From: Myxococcaceae bacterium JPH2
GTDB lineage: Bacteria > Myxococcota > Myxococcia > Myxococcales > Myxococcaceae
DNA: 64,000 bases
Assembly: GCA_016458225.1 (NCBI GenBank)
Contig: JAEMGR010000001.1
Coordinates: 620,001 to 684,000, forward strand
Direction: 5' to 3'
In this document: piece by piece, positions 9,349-19,250 of the stretch
Layout: every line of letters starts with the position of its first letter
Position numbering within the stretch: the stretch's first letter is position 1
Program-made: the position numbers and the translations under genes
The notes under the pieces: generated by a model
Database searches by the model: none
What the model was told of the DNA's origin: nothing
What the model saw: only the letters and a program-made list of their open reading frames with translations

Positions 9349-9364
9349 CACGCCGTCGTGACTC

Positions 9365-9398
9365 GGCGCGTCCCTGGCATCGTGGCCGGGGACGCGCC
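9365..9398. terminator. Bidirectional hairpin between htpG and the FAD oxidoreductase gene
   Basis: Perfect 10-base-pair stem GGCGCGTCCC / GGGACGCGCC with a 14-base loop in the 66-base gap between two convergent genes. Position and symmetry fit a shared intrinsic terminator; no T-run. Confidence 0.7.
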
Positions 9399-9414
9399 CA
9401 GGCGCGCGGGTGGG

Positions 9415-10662
9415 TTATCGCCCCAGGTCTTGCAAGACGGCCTCGGCCGCGCGACGCCCGGAGGTGAGCGCCCCATCGATGGACGCGTTGTCCCGATGGT
9501 CTCCGCAGACATACAGGCCCGGGGAGAGGCGCACCGCGCGATGGGGCTCACTCAGCGCGGACGGAGGCTGAGCCGGCAATGCGTGGGCAATCCCATCCGT
9601 GCGCAGCAGGCGCCACGCCGTCACCGTCGAACCAAACCACTCCGTGAGCTGCGCCCGTGCGCGCGCCTCCAGCGTTCCATCGTCCGCGGCGGTCCCCAGC
9701 ACCGTGGCGCAGATGAGGGATTGGCCCGGGGGCGCGGAGTCCGGTGACACTTCGCTCATCACCGCGACGTGGTTCACCGGACCGTGACCTTCGCCGTCGA
9801 GCACCAACCAAGGGCCCTCCACCGGCGGCTCCGGCGCGGCGAAATACAGGCTCGTCACCGGGTGCATGGCGGGCTCGGGCATGCCCAGCAAGAGGCCGCT
9901 GGCGGTGCGCGGATCCGTCGCCACCACCACCGCGTCGGCGCGAAGCTCCTCGCCATCCTCCAGGCGCACGCGGTGGCCCCACACCTCCGCCACCTTCACG
10001 TGCATGCGCAACGTGCCCGTGGGCAGCGGCGCCGCCAGCTGCTCCGCGATGGCGCCCATCCCGCGCGCCGGCACCGCCGCGTGTCCACTCGCGAACATCC
10101 GAAAGACGAACTCCAGCATGCGGCTGGAGGTCTCCAGTGAGCGCTCCAGGAAGACGCCCGCGAAGAAGGGCCGCAGGAACGACTCCAGCATCTCGTCGGA
10201 GAAGCCCATGTCGGTCAGGTAGCGCAGCGAGGTCCGCTGCGGCCGATGCCACAGGTCTTCCAGCTCGCCCGAGTGAGCTTGCTGCCGCAGTTCCAAGACG
10301 CGCAGCTTGTCGCCCAGGTCTCCCACGGGCTCGAACAGGTGCCCCAGGGCCTGGAGCGGATGACGCGCGGGATCCACCAGCGTGCGCAGCTTGCCGCCGC
10401 GCCAGACTCGGGCCCCGGGATGGAAGGCACGCAACGAGAGCGCCTCCAGGTCCAGCACCCGCCGCCCTTCCGGGTAGGCCGTGAGGTAGACCTGGAAGCC
10501 CCGGTCGAGCAGGAAACCTTCATGCGCGTCCGTGCGCACGCGACCGCCTGGTGCGTCCCCTGCTTCCAGGAGCTGAACTCGAACCCTCGATTGCCTGAGC
10601 GCCCGGGCACAGGCCAGGCCCGCGAGCCCCGCGCCCACGACGATGACCTCGGGATTCGTCAC
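9415..10662 (-). CDS. FAD-dependent amine oxidase / phytoene-desaturase-like oxidoreductase
   Basis: 415 residues. A Rossmann dinucleotide-binding motif sits at the very N-terminus (VIVVGAGLAGLACARAL) and continues with an acidic residue after the second strand (LLEAGDAPGGRV), the GG-R-x motif of amine oxidases and carotenoid desaturases. The C-terminal FAD motif is GLYVCGDHRDNASIDGALTSG. The GTG start at 10662 is preferred because GGAGGG lies 7 bases upstream; an in-frame ATG at 10680 overlaps that site. The substrate cannot be deduced; flavin-dependent oxidation or desaturation of an amine or isoprenoid is the family expectation. It diverges from aroF with 196 bases between. Not adjacent to known carotenoid genes apart from the CrtW-like gene 4 kb away. 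Confidence 0.85.
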   Translation of the reverse strand: MTNPEVIVVGAGLAGLACARALRQSRVRVQLLEAGDAPGGRVRTDAHEGFLLDRGFQVYLTAYPEGRRVLDLEALSLRAFHPGARVWRGGKLRTLVDPARHPLQALGHLFEPVGDLGDKLRVLELRQQAHSGELEDLWHRPQRTSLRYLTDMGFSDEMLESFLRPFFAGVFLERSLETSSRMLEFVFRMFASGHAAVPARGMGAIAEQLAAPLPTGTLRMHVKVAEVWGHRVRLEDGEELRADAVVVATDPRTASGLLLGMPEPAMHPVTSLYFAAPEPPVEGPWLVLDGEGHGPVNHVAVMSEVSPDSAPPGQSLICATVLGTAADDGTLEARARAQLTEWFGSTVTAWRLLRTDGIAHALPAQPPSALSEPHRAVRLSPGLYVCGDHRDNASIDGALTSGRRAAEAVLQDLGR

Positions 10663-10804
10663 GTGGTTGCCCTCCCACATCCGCGCAGTGTCGAGACCCT
10701 CACTTGTCATGAGCCGCAAGTGCAAGGGAGAGTGGTGGGCCGGTTGCCGGGCACCGAGAACTTGGTGCAGAACCGTACCCGTGCAGCCGTTACTGTAGAG
10801 CCCC

Positions 10805-10828
10805 CGTGCCGGTCCTTCGACCGGCACG
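10805..10828 (+). promoter_or_regulatory. Perfect hairpin in the leader of the aroF-trp operon
   Basis: Ten-base-pair perfect inverted repeat CGTGCCGGTC / GACCGGCACG with the 4-base loop CTTC, ending 30 bases before the aroF start codon. There is no T-run after it and no tryptophan-rich leader peptide before it, so a classical ribosome-mediated attenuator is not supported. It could be a transcription pause or attenuator element, an RNA stability element, or a protein-binding palindrome. Structure is seen directly; function is inference. Confidence 0.55.
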
Positions 10829-10858
10829 CCAATCCGGAGAGAGAGAACAGGTACTCCC

Positions 10859-11884
<1,026 letters not shown>

Positions 11885-11887
11885 GCC

Positions 11888-12904
11888 ATGACCCTCAAAG
11901 AAGCGCTGGGCAAGGTGGTGAGCCGGCGCGACCTGACTCGCGAGGAGATGGCCTCTGTCATGGGCCAGATGCTCGCGGGAGAGGCGTCGCCTGCCCAAGT
12001 GGGCGCGCTCGCGGCCGCGCTGCGCATGAAGGGCGAGACCGAGGACGAAATCCTCGGCGCGGCGGAGGCCATGCGGGCCTGCGCGGCGCGCATCTCGCCG
12101 ACGGCGGAGGTGGTGCTCGACACCTGCGGTACCGGGGGTGATGGGGCGCACACCTTCAACATCTCCACCGCGGTGGCCTTCGTGGCCGCCGGGGCGGGCG
12201 TCACCGTGGCGAAGCACGGCAATCGAGCGGTCTCCAGCCGCTGCGGAAGCGCGGACGTGCTGGCCGCGCTCGGCGTGTCCATGGAGCGTCCGCACGCGCA
12301 CGTGGCGCGGGACATCGACGAGCACGGCGTGGGCTTCCTCTTCGCGCCCTCGCATCACAGTGCCCTCCGGCACGTGGCGCAGGCGCGGAGGGACCTGGGG
12401 TTCCACAGCGTCTTCAATCTGCTGGGGCCCCTGACGAACCCGGCGGGCGCGCGGTACCAGTTGCTCGGCACGTTCGACGGCAAGCGCGTGGAGCAGACCG
12501 CGCGCGTGCTGGGGCGGCTGGGCAGCCGTCGTGCGTGGGTGGTGCACGGCCACGACGGCCTGGATGAAATCAGCCCCTGCGGCCCCACCGAGGTCGCGGA
12601 GCTGCGCGAGGACGGCACCGTGCGCATCTTCACCGTGTCTCCCACGGACGCGGGCCTGGACACGGTGCCCCGCGAGGCCATCGCGGGCGGCGACGCGGAA
12701 GAGAACGCGCATCGGCTGAAGGCGCTGCTCGCCGGCGAGCGCAACGGGCTGCGAACGGCGGTGCTCCTCAACGCCGCCGGCGCGCTCGTGGTGGTGGGCC
12801 ACGCGAACGACCTCACCGAGGGCGTGCGCAAGGCCGAACACGCCATCGACTCGGGCGCTGCCGCGCGCAAGCTCGCGGCGCTCGTCCAGGGCGGTGTGCG
12901 GTGA
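11888..12904 (+). CDS. trpD: Anthranilate phosphoribosyltransferase
   Basis: 338 residues, normal for TrpD. Contains the PRPP/pyrophosphate-binding motif CGTGGDGAHTFNIST near residue 80, KHGNRAVSSRCGSADVL, and the HHSALRHVAQARRDLG and NLLGPLTNPA regions that line the anthranilate channel. It transfers the phosphoribosyl group of PRPP to anthranilate. The anthranilate supplier TrpEG is encoded not upstream but on the opposite strand at 17.1-19.2 kb. The start is 3 bases after the aroF stop; the TGA stop overlaps the GTG start of trpC. Confidence 0.97.
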   Translation: MTLKEALGKVVSRRDLTREEMASVMGQMLAGEASPAQVGALAAALRMKGETEDEILGAAEAMRACAARISPTAEVVLDTCGTGGDGAHTFNISTAVAFVAAGAGVTVAKHGNRAVSSRCGSADVLAALGVSMERPHAHVARDIDEHGVGFLFAPSHHSALRHVAQARRDLGFHSVFNLLGPLTNPAGARYQLLGTFDGKRVEQTARVLGRLGSRRAWVVHGHDGLDEISPCGPTEVAELREDGTVRIFTVSPTDAGLDTVPREAIAGGDAEENAHRLKALLAGERNGLRTAVLLNAAGALVVVGHANDLTEGVRKAEHAIDSGAAARKLAALVQGGVR

Positions 12905-13713
12905 GCGCGCCTCTGACTGGCAGTTCCGCCGAGGGCACGTTGGAGCTGATCATGGCGCGCAAGCGTCGTGAGCTGGCCCAGCGTGCGCCCTTGGCTCCGC
13001 GCCCGCGGCTTCCTTCGCGCGACTTCGCCGAGGCACTCCGGAAACGGCGCGCACCCGAGCACCCGGTGAGCGTCATCGCGGAGGTGAAGCGCAAGAGTCC
13101 TTCGGGCGGTGCGTTCCCGCACCCCGACGTGGTGGCGGTCGCGCGTGCCTACGAGGCCGCGGGAGCCAGCGCCATCAGCGTGCTGACCGACGGGCCAGAC
13201 TTCGGCGGCAGCCTGGAAGACCTCGTGGCGGTGCGGGCGGCCGTGGCGCTGCCCGTGCTCCGCAAGGACTTCCTGGTGGCCGCGCGCGAAGTGGAAGAGA
13301 GCGCGCTCTGGGGCGCGGATGCGGTGTTGCTCATCGCGGATGCGCTCTCCGACACGGAGCTTCGAGAGATGCTGACTACGGCGCGCGAGGTGCGCGTGGC
13401 CGCGCTGGTGGAAGCCCACACCGCGGAACATGCGGAGCGGGCGCTCGCCGCGGGCGCGGTGCTGGTCGGCATCAACAACCGCAACCTCGCCACGCTCAAA
13501 ACAGACACGGGCACGGCGCTTCGAGTCATGCCCGGGCTGCGAGCCCGAGCCGGAGCGCTGGTGGCCGAGAGCGGTCTGCGCTCGGTAACGGACCTGCGCG
13601 CCGCACGCGACGCGGGCGCCGACGCGGTGCTCGTGGGCGAGTCCCTGCTTCGCGATGTGGATCCGGGTCGCGCGCTGCGCCGTCTGCTCGGCCTGGAAGG
13701 TGGCTCGGCGTGA
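12901..13713 (+). CDS. trpC: Indole-3-glycerol phosphate synthase
   Basis: 270 residues, single function (not fused to TrpF). TIM-barrel motifs: [13 protein letters not shown] with catalytic Lys and Glu, [56 protein letters not shown], and VAESGL. It closes the pyrrole ring of CdRP to make indole-glycerol phosphate. The GTG start overlaps the trpD stop (GTGA), and its own stop overlaps the GTG start of trpF, so translation is coupled throughout. Extended by about 10 residues at the N-terminus relative to compact homologues. Confidence 0.97.
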   Translation: MSAPLTGSSAEGTLELIMARKRRELAQRAPLAPRPRLPSRDFAEALRKRRAPEHPVSVIAEVKRKSPSGGAFPHPDVVAVARAYEAAGASAISVLTDGPDFGGSLEDLVAVRAAVALPVLRKDFLVAAREVEESALWGADAVLLIADALSDTELREMLTTAREVRVAALVEAHTAEHAERALAAGAVLVGINNRNLATLKTDTGTALRVMPGLRARAGALVAESGLRSVTDLRAARDAGADAVLVGESLLRDVDPGRALRRLLGLEGGSA

Positions 13714-14357
13714 GCGTGAAGGTGAAGGTCTGTGGTGTCACCCGGCTCGAGGACGCGCGCGCGACGTGGGCCGCGGGCGCGGACGCACTGGGGCTCAACT
13801 TCTATCCTCGCTCACCGCGCTGCGTGGACGTGGCCACGGCCGCGGCGCTCGCGGCCACGCGCCCTCCGCTCGGCGCGGTGGTGGGCGTGTTCGTGAATGC
13901 CTCTCCGGAGGACATCCGCCTGCGCGTGCGCGAGTGCGGCCTCACGGCGGTGCAGCTCCACGGCGACGAGCCACCCGAGGCCTGCGGTGGCTTCGGCGTG
14001 CCTGTCATCAAGGCGCTCCAGGTGCGCGGTCCCGACGACGTGGCTCGGGCGCGCACGTACGTGGGCGCGGGCGAGGTGGCCGGTCTACTGCTGGACGGCG
14101 CCGCACCGGGCTATGGCGGCGGTGGCGTCACCTTCGACTGGTCGCTGGTGGCGCGACTCACGGGCGAAGGGCTGCCGGTGCTGGTCGCGGGCGGACTGAA
14201 GCCCTCCAACGTGGCCGAGGCCGTGCGGGCCACGCGGCCTTACGGCGTGGACGTGGCCAGCGGCGTGGAGTCCGCCCCTGGCATCAAGGATCTGGACGCG
14301 GTGCGCGCCTTCGTGCGGACCGCCAAGTCCCTCAATCTGTTTGGAGCCATTCCATGA
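13710..14357 (+). CDS. trpF: Phosphoribosylanthranilate isomerase
   Basis: 215 residues, TIM barrel. Motifs: [13 protein letters not shown] with the catalytic Cys near residue 7, [26 protein letters not shown], and near the C-terminus [10 protein letters not shown] and [16 protein letters not shown] with the catalytic Asp. It performs the Amadori rearrangement of PRA to CdRP. GTG start overlapping the trpC stop; ATGA overlap with trpB. The standard KICG motif reads KVCG here, a conservative change. Confidence 0.96.
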   Translation: MSVKVKVCGVTRLEDARATWAAGADALGLNFYPRSPRCVDVATAAALAATRPPLGAVVGVFVNASPEDIRLRVRECGLTAVQLHGDEPPEACGGFGVPVIKALQVRGPDDVARARTYVGAGEVAGLLLDGAAPGYGGGGVTFDWSLVARLTGEGLPVLVAGGLKPSNVAEAVRATRPYGVDVASGVESAPGIKDLDAVRAFVRTAKSLNLFGAIP

Positions 14358-15559
14358 AGTCGGAGACTGTCGCCGGACGCTTCGGGCGTTACGGCGGACG
14401 CTATGTCCCGGAGACGTTGGTGCCCGCGCTCCTGGAGCTGGAGGAGGCCTACGCGGCCGCGCGCGCGGACCCGGCGTTCGGCGAAGAAGTGGCGCGCGTG
14501 CTGCGCGAGTTCGTGGGACGGCCCACCGTGCTCACCCCCGCGCACCGGCTCACGGAGTCGTGGGGCGGCGCCACCGTGTGGCTCAAGCGCGAGGACCTCG
14601 CGCACACGGGCGCGCACAAGATCAACAACACCGTGGGCCAGGTGCTGCTGGCGCGCCGCATGGGCAAGAAGCGCGTCATCGCGGAGACGGGCGCGGGCCA
14701 GCACGGCGTGGCCACGGCCACCGCGTGCGCACTGTTCGGCCTGAGCTGCGAGGTGTTCATGGGCGCGCTGGACGTGGAGCGCCAGGCGCTCAACGTCTTC
14801 CGCATGCGCGCGCTCGGCGCCGTGGTGCGGCCCGTCGAGTCGGGCTCGCGCACCTTGAAGGACGCGATGAACGAGGCCATGCGCGTCTGGGTGTCGCAGG
14901 TGCGTGACACCTACTACGTCATCGGCAGCGCGGCGGGTCCGCACCCCTACCCCACCATCGTGCGCGACTTCCAATCCATCATCGGACGGGAGATTCGCGC
15001 GCAGACGCAGGCGGCCATCGGTCGCCTGCCCGACGCCATCATCGCGTGCGTGGGCGGCGGCTCGAACGCCATCGGCGCGCTGCACCCGTTCATCGAGGAC
15101 GCGAGCGTGCGACTGGTGGGCGTGGAGGCGGCGGGCCATGGCCTCCAGTCCGGCCAGCACGGTGCGTCGCTCACCCTCGGCACCGAGGGCGTGCTGCACG
15201 GCTCGCGCTCGCTCGTGCTGCAGGACGAGAACGGCCAGATTCAAGAGGCGCACAGCATCTCCGCCGGTCTGGACTATCCGGGCGTGGGGCCGGAGCTGGC
15301 GCATCTGGCCACCACCGGGCGCATGGAGGTGCGCACCGCCACGGATGACGAGGCGCTCGCGGCCTTCTACGAGGTCGCGCGCACCGAGGGCATCCTGCCC
15401 GCGCTGGAGACGTCGCACGCGTTCGCGGCGGCGCGAGCGCTCGCGCGAGACATGGGTCGCGGCAAGCACCTGGTCATCAACTGCTCGGGACGCGGCGACA
15501 AGGACGTGGCGACCATCTCGGCGCGCGGCGTGCCTGCGGCGGTGGGGGTGAAGGCGTGA
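14354..15559 (+). CDS. trpB: Tryptophan synthase beta chain
   Basis: 401 residues, the length of the classical TrpB1 type. The PLP lysine is in HTGAHKINN (near residue 90). Also visible are [31 protein letters not shown], the phosphate-binding [10 protein letters not shown], and [15 protein letters not shown]. It condenses indole with serine in the alpha2-beta2 complex. The ATG overlaps the trpF stop (ATGA) and the stop overlaps the GTG of trpA. The frame is open far upstream, but the ATG at 14354 matches the family N-terminus. Confidence 0.98.
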   Translation: MKSETVAGRFGRYGGRYVPETLVPALLELEEAYAAARADPAFGEEVARVLREFVGRPTVLTPAHRLTESWGGATVWLKREDLAHTGAHKINNTVGQVLLARRMGKKRVIAETGAGQHGVATATACALFGLSCEVFMGALDVERQALNVFRMRALGAVVRPVESGSRTLKDAMNEAMRVWVSQVRDTYYVIGSAAGPHPYPTIVRDFQSIIGREIRAQTQAAIGRLPDAIIACVGGGSNAIGALHPFIEDASVRLVGVEAAGHGLQSGQHGASLTLGTEGVLHGSRSLVLQDENGQIQEAHSISAGLDYPGVGPELAHLATTGRMEVRTATDDEALAAFYEVARTEGILPALETSHAFAAARALARDMGRGKHLVINCSGRGDKDVATISARGVPAAVGVKA

Positions 15560-16347
15560 GCGGGGAAATCGCGAAGGCATTCGCTCGGGCGAAGTCCCGA
15601 GGAGAGGGCGTGCTCGTGGGGTACGCCATGGCGGGCGACCCGAACCTCGAGCGCTCGGTGGAGGTGTTCGCCGCGCTGATAGAGGGCGGCGCGGACATCG
15701 TGGAAGTGGGCGTGGCGTTCAGCGATCCCATCGCGGACGGCCCCATCATCCAGGCCGCCTCGGAGCGAGCCCTGCGCGCCGGCGCCACGCTGCGCCGCGT
15801 GCTCGACGAGGTGGTGCCCCCGCTGCGCCAGCGGTACCCGGAAACGCCGCTCGTCATCATGACGTACGTCAACGTGGTGCTGGCGATGGGCGAGGCGCGC
15901 TACGCGAAGCTGGCGCGTGAGCGCGGCGTGGCAGGCACCATCCTCCCGGACCTGCCGCCCGAGGAGAGCGAGTCCCTGCGGGCGACCTTCGACGCCGAGG
16001 GACTGGACCTCATCCCGCTCTGCGCGCCGACGACCTCCGCCACGCGCGCGCAGTCCATCGCGCGAGATGCACGCGGCTTCGTGTACTGCGTGTCCGTGGC
16101 AGGCGTGACCGGCATGCGAGCGGAGCTGCCGCCGGACCTCTCGGACCGCCTGGAGCTGGTGCGGCGAGTGTCTCCGGTCCCCGTGGTGGCGGGCTTCGGC
16201 ATCTCCAATGAGGAGCAGGCCCGGACGCTGGCCTCGCACGCGGATGGCGTCGTGGTGGGCAGCGCGTTGGTGCGCGCGGCCCACGCGGATGGCCCCGCGG
16301 CAGCGAAGCGGCTGTGCGCGGACATCAAACGTGGACTGAAGCGCTAA
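15556..16347 (+). CDS. trpA: Tryptophan synthase alpha chain
   Basis: 263 residues. Signature regions: [29 protein letters not shown] with catalytic Glu and Asp, [26 protein letters not shown], and [12 protein letters not shown]. It cleaves indole-glycerol phosphate and channels indole to TrpB. GTG start coupled to trpB; last gene of the aroF-trp operon. An 82-base gap to the phosphatase gene holds no strong terminator, so read-through into that gene is possible. Confidence 0.97.
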   Translation: MSGEIAKAFARAKSRGEGVLVGYAMAGDPNLERSVEVFAALIEGGADIVEVGVAFSDPIADGPIIQAASERALRAGATLRRVLDEVVPPLRQRYPETPLVIMTYVNVVLAMGEARYAKLARERGVAGTILPDLPPEESESLRATFDAEGLDLIPLCAPTTSATRAQSIARDARGFVYCVSVAGVTGMRAELPPDLSDRLELVRRVSPVPVVAGFGISNEEQARTLASHADGVVVGSALVRAAHADGPAAAKRLCADIKRGLKR

Positions 16348-16429
16348 GCGCGCCCCTATCTGTCCAGCGCAGAGCGGAGCACGCGACAGGGCGCACGCGG
16401 AGGGGGCGCTCCTGGCACAATCCGCCGCC

Positions 16430-17029
16430 ATGGCCAGGACATCCCCCCCCGTCGTCGTGCTCGTGCGGCACGGCGAGACGGCATGGAGTCGCAGCGGACA
16501 GCACACGGGCCGCACGGACATGCCGCTCTTGGACGAGGGGCGGAAGATGGGCGAGTTGCTCGGCGCCCCGCTCCACCGCTGGCGCTTCGCCGCCGTGTGG
16601 ACCAGTCCACTCAGCCGCGCCGCGGAGACGTGCGCACGCGCGGGCTACGGTGACGTCGCCCGCGCGCGCGAAGACTTGCTGGAGTGGGACTACGGGGCCT
16701 ACGAAGGCCGCAAGGGCGCGGAGATCCGCGCCGAGCGCCCTGGCTGGACGCTCTGGCTGGATGGCGCGCCCAACGGAGAGAACGCGCAGCGCGTGGGAGA
16801 GCGAGCGGATCACGTCATCGCCGATGCGCAGGCCCTCGACGACAACGTCCTCATTTTTTCCCACGGCCACTTCCTGCGCGTGCTCGCCGCCCGGTGGCTG
16901 GCGCTCCCGCCCGACGCGGGGCGCCTGTTCCTGCTGAGCACCGGCTCCATCAGCTCACTCAGCGCGGACGGGGAAGGAACCCAGCCCGCGCTGGCCTGTT
17001 GGAACGACACCACGCACCTGCGCGAGTGA
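16430..17029 (+). CDS. Histidine phosphatase family protein
   Basis: 199 residues of the phosphoglycerate-mutase-like superfamily. The catalytic phospho-His motif is LVRHGETAWSRSGQHTGRTD (near residue 10), with the second Arg in TSPLSRAAETC, the Glu in LLEWDYGAYEGRKG, and the second catalytic His in ILIFSHGHFLRVLAARW. These features indicate an active phosphatase rather than a degenerate member. The substrate is unknown; small relatives act on phosphosugars, cobalamin precursors or phosphoproteins. It sits between the convergent trp operons, with the terminator at 17080 behind it. It is not a known tryptophan-pathway enzyme. Confidence 0.9.
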   Translation: MARTSPPVVVLVRHGETAWSRSGQHTGRTDMPLLDEGRKMGELLGAPLHRWRFAAVWTSPLSRAAETCARAGYGDVARAREDLLEWDYGAYEGRKGAEIRAERPGWTLWLDGAPNGENAQRVGERADHVIADAQALDDNVLIFSHGHFLRVLAARWLALPPDAGRLFLLSTGSISSLSADGEGTQPALACWNDTTHLRE

Positions 17030-17079
17030 GCACGGGCGCCGCCCCAGCGATCGCTCACGTAGCTCGAGTGGCAGGTGGA

Positions 17080-17107
17080 ATCCGCGGCCCAAGACTCGGC
17101 CGCGGAT
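17080..17107. terminator. Bidirectional hairpin between the two convergent trp transcription units
   Basis: Perfect 10-base-pair stem ATCCGCGGCC / GGCCGCGGAT with an 8-base loop in the 106-base gap between the phosphatase stop and the trpG stop. A shared intrinsic terminator is the natural reading. Confidence 0.75.
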
Positions 17108-17135
17108 CCATCACCCAGGCATCGTGACGTCTGGC

Positions 17136-17699
17136 TTAGAGCGTCCCCTCCAGGAAGTTGCGCACCAGCCGAGGCCCCTCGGGCGTGAGCACGCTCTCGG
17201 GATGGAATTGCAGGCCCACCATGGGCCGCGCGCGATGCCGCAGCGCCATGATGAGTCCGTCCTGGCTCCACGCCGTGGCCTCCAGCTCCGCGGGCAGCGA
17301 CTCCTTCTCGACGATGAGCGAGTGGTAGCGCGCGGCCTGGAAGCCAGGACTCATTCCGGAGAACACCCCCGTGCCGCCATGTTGGATGTGCGCCGCCTTG
17401 CCGTGCACGGGCACCGGCGCGCGCACCACCCGCCCACCGAAGGCCGCGCCGATGGACTGGTGCCCCAGACACACACCCAGCACCGGGATGCGCGCGTGGG
17501 TGATGGCCGCCACGCTGACGCCCGCCTCGTGCGGCGTGCACGGCCCGGGAGAGATGACCAGGTGCGAGGCGCCCGTCGCCGCGACGCCCGCCACATCCAG
17601 GTCATCGTTGCGCACCACCTTCACCTCGGCGCCCAACGTGAAGAGCAGCTGCACGAGGTTGAAGGTGAACGAGTCGTAGTTGTCGATGACGAGAATCAC
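17136..17699 (-). CDS. trpG: Anthranilate synthase component II (glutamine amidotransferase)
   Basis: 187 residues. Class-I glutamine amidotransferase with VIDNYDSFTFNLVQ at the N-terminus, oxyanion motif ISPGPCTPHEAG, nucleophile Cys in GVCLGHQSIG, and the His-Glu pair in GLQFHPESVLTPEG. It supplies ammonia from glutamine to TrpE; it might also serve PabB, as amphibolic TrpG/PabA proteins do. The GTG start at 17699 overlaps the TGA of trpE, indicating stoichiometric coupled synthesis. Length is normal. Confidence 0.97.
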   Translation of the reverse strand: MILVIDNYDSFTFNLVQLLFTLGAEVKVVRNDDLDVAGVAATGASHLVISPGPCTPHEAGVSVAAITHARIPVLGVCLGHQSIGAAFGGRVVRAPVPVHGKAAHIQHGGTGVFSGMSPGFQAARYHSLIVEKESLPAELEATAWSQDGLIMALRHRARPMVGLQFHPESVLTPEGPRLVRNFLEGTL

Positions 17700-19189
17700 G
17701 GGGTGCCTCCCGCGCGCGCCAGCCGCAAGGCCGCGGCCATGGCGCCCGCCTTGGCCTCCGTCTCGTCCGACTCCTTGGAAGGCACCGAGTCCGCCACCAC
17801 GCCGGCACCCGCGGTCCACATCGTGCGGTCCCCATCCAGGAAGAAGGTCCGCAGCGCGATGGCCACGTCCAGCGTCCCGCAGAAGGACAGGTAGCCCACC
17901 GCGCCCGAGTAGGGCCCGCGACGCAGGGGCTCCAGCGCGTCGATGATCTGCATGGCGCGAATCTTCGGCGCGCCGGACACCGTGCCCGCGGGGAACGTGC
18001 TGGCCAGCGCGTCGAGCGCGTCGTACTTCGGATCCAACCGCCCGCGCACCTGCGAGACGATGTGCATGACGTGGCTGTAGCGCTCGATGACCATCAGGTC
18101 CTCGAGCCGCACGGAGCCCGGCGCGGCCACGCGGCCCACGTCGTTGCGGCCCAGGTCCACGAGCATGATGTGCTCGGCCCGCTCCTTCTCGTCCGCGAGC
18201 AGCTCCTTCTCCAGCGCCTGATCCTCGGCCTCGCTCGCGCCACGTCGGCGCGTGCCAGCGATGGGGCGCACCACCACGTCCCCATCGCGCACCTGCACGA
18301 GCAGCTCCGGAGACGCGCCCACCAACGCGCGCGCCTCGCCCAGATCCACCAGGAAGAGATACGGAGAGGGATTGACCCGCCGCAGCGCCCGGTAGAGCGC
18401 CAGCGGCGGCATGTGCCCGCGTGCCTCGAAGCGGCGCGCCAGCACCACCTGGAAGCAGTCGCCCGCCAGGATGTACTCCTGCGCGCGGCGCACCGCCTCC
18501 TCGTAGCCCGCGCGATCCCACGTCACCTCGGGAGGTGCCCCCCCGGACAGCGGCGGCGCGGGAGCGTAGGCCTCGGGAGGCAGCGGCTTGCGCAGCGCAT
18601 CCGCCATGGCCTGCGCGCGAGCCTCCGCGTCTTGGAGCGCCTGCGCCACGCTGGCGTGGAGCGCGGGACGGGCAATGGCCGTGGCCCGCAGGCGCTGCGT
18701 GCGCGTGTCGTGGGTGACGAAGTCCTCGCACACCAGCCATTCCGCGTCGGGAAAGCCGATGTCCGGCGCGTGCCTGTCCGGCACGCTCGGCTCCAACCAC
18801 GAGATGGTGTTGTAGCCCATGTAGCCCACGAGCCCGCCCAGGAAGGGCGCCTCGCCCGGCAGGGGCGTCACGGCCAGCTCGCGCCACACACTGCGCAGGA
18901 TCTCCAGGGGCTTGCCCTCGCGCCGCTCCTCGTGCGCGCCTCGCCACAACGTCGCGCCGTCGCGGTCGAGCCGCACGCGGCCCACCGGGTTGACGCCCAC
19001 GTGGCTGTAGCGCCCGAAGCGCTCGCCGCCGTGGCACGACTCGAGGATGAAGCCGCGCGAGCCTCCGCCCAGCTTCAGGTACGCCGACAGCGGCGTGTCG
19101 AGGTCCGCAGGCAGGTCCACCGACACCGGGACCGCCTCGCCCTTCTCCGCGCGCCGGCGATATGCCGCCCTTCGCTCCTGTGCATCCAT
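17696..19189 (-). CDS. trpE: Anthranilate synthase component I
   Basis: 497 residues. N-terminal regulatory half carries FILESCHGGERFGRYSHVG, the LLES-type region that binds feedback tryptophan. The C-terminal chorismate-binding half has the IAGTRRRG motif, RAEHIMLVDLGRNDVGRV, MHIVSQVRG, FPAGTVSGAPKIRAMQIID, and AVGYLSFCG. It makes anthranilate from chorismate with ammonia from TrpG. Leftward trpE-trpG unit, head to tail with the SH3-domain gene (61-base gap) and convergent with aroF-trpDCFBA. No leader peptide or attenuator is seen upstream. Confidence 0.97.
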   Translation of the reverse strand: MDAQERRAAYRRRAEKGEAVPVSVDLPADLDTPLSAYLKLGGGSRGFILESCHGGERFGRYSHVGVNPVGRVRLDRDGATLWRGAHEERREGKPLEILRSVWRELAVTPLPGEAPFLGGLVGYMGYNTISWLEPSVPDRHAPDIGFPDAEWLVCEDFVTHDTRTQRLRATAIARPALHASVAQALQDAEARAQAMADALRKPLPPEAYAPAPPLSGGAPPEVTWDRAGYEEAVRRAQEYILAGDCFQVVLARRFEARGHMPPLALYRALRRVNPSPYLFLVDLGEARALVGASPELLVQVRDGDVVVRPIAGTRRRGASEAEDQALEKELLADEKERAEHIMLVDLGRNDVGRVAAPGSVRLEDLMVIERYSHVMHIVSQVRGRLDPKYDALDALASTFPAGTVSGAPKIRAMQIIDALEPLRRGPYSGAVGYLSFCGTLDVAIALRTFFLDGDRTMWTAGAGVVADSVPSKESDETEAKAGAMAAALRLARAGGTP

Positions 19190-19250
19190 GATGATCGCTC
19201 GAACCCCTCGCTCGACCCGGAGGGGTACCGGGTGCCCGTCACCGCGGGCG

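Noticed and set aside
7366-9351. 661-residue open frame antisense to htpG
   Set aside because: It results from GC codon bias; composition (His/Leu/Arg-rich) and lack of motifs mark it as a shadow of htpG.
10800-10830. tRNA-like arm
   Set aside because: Only one stem exists; there is no cloverleaf and no TTCGA-containing T-loop arm of the right form.
10739-10858. Classical tryptophan attenuator with leader peptide before aroF
   Set aside because: No short frame with tandem Trp codons and no T-run after the hairpin.
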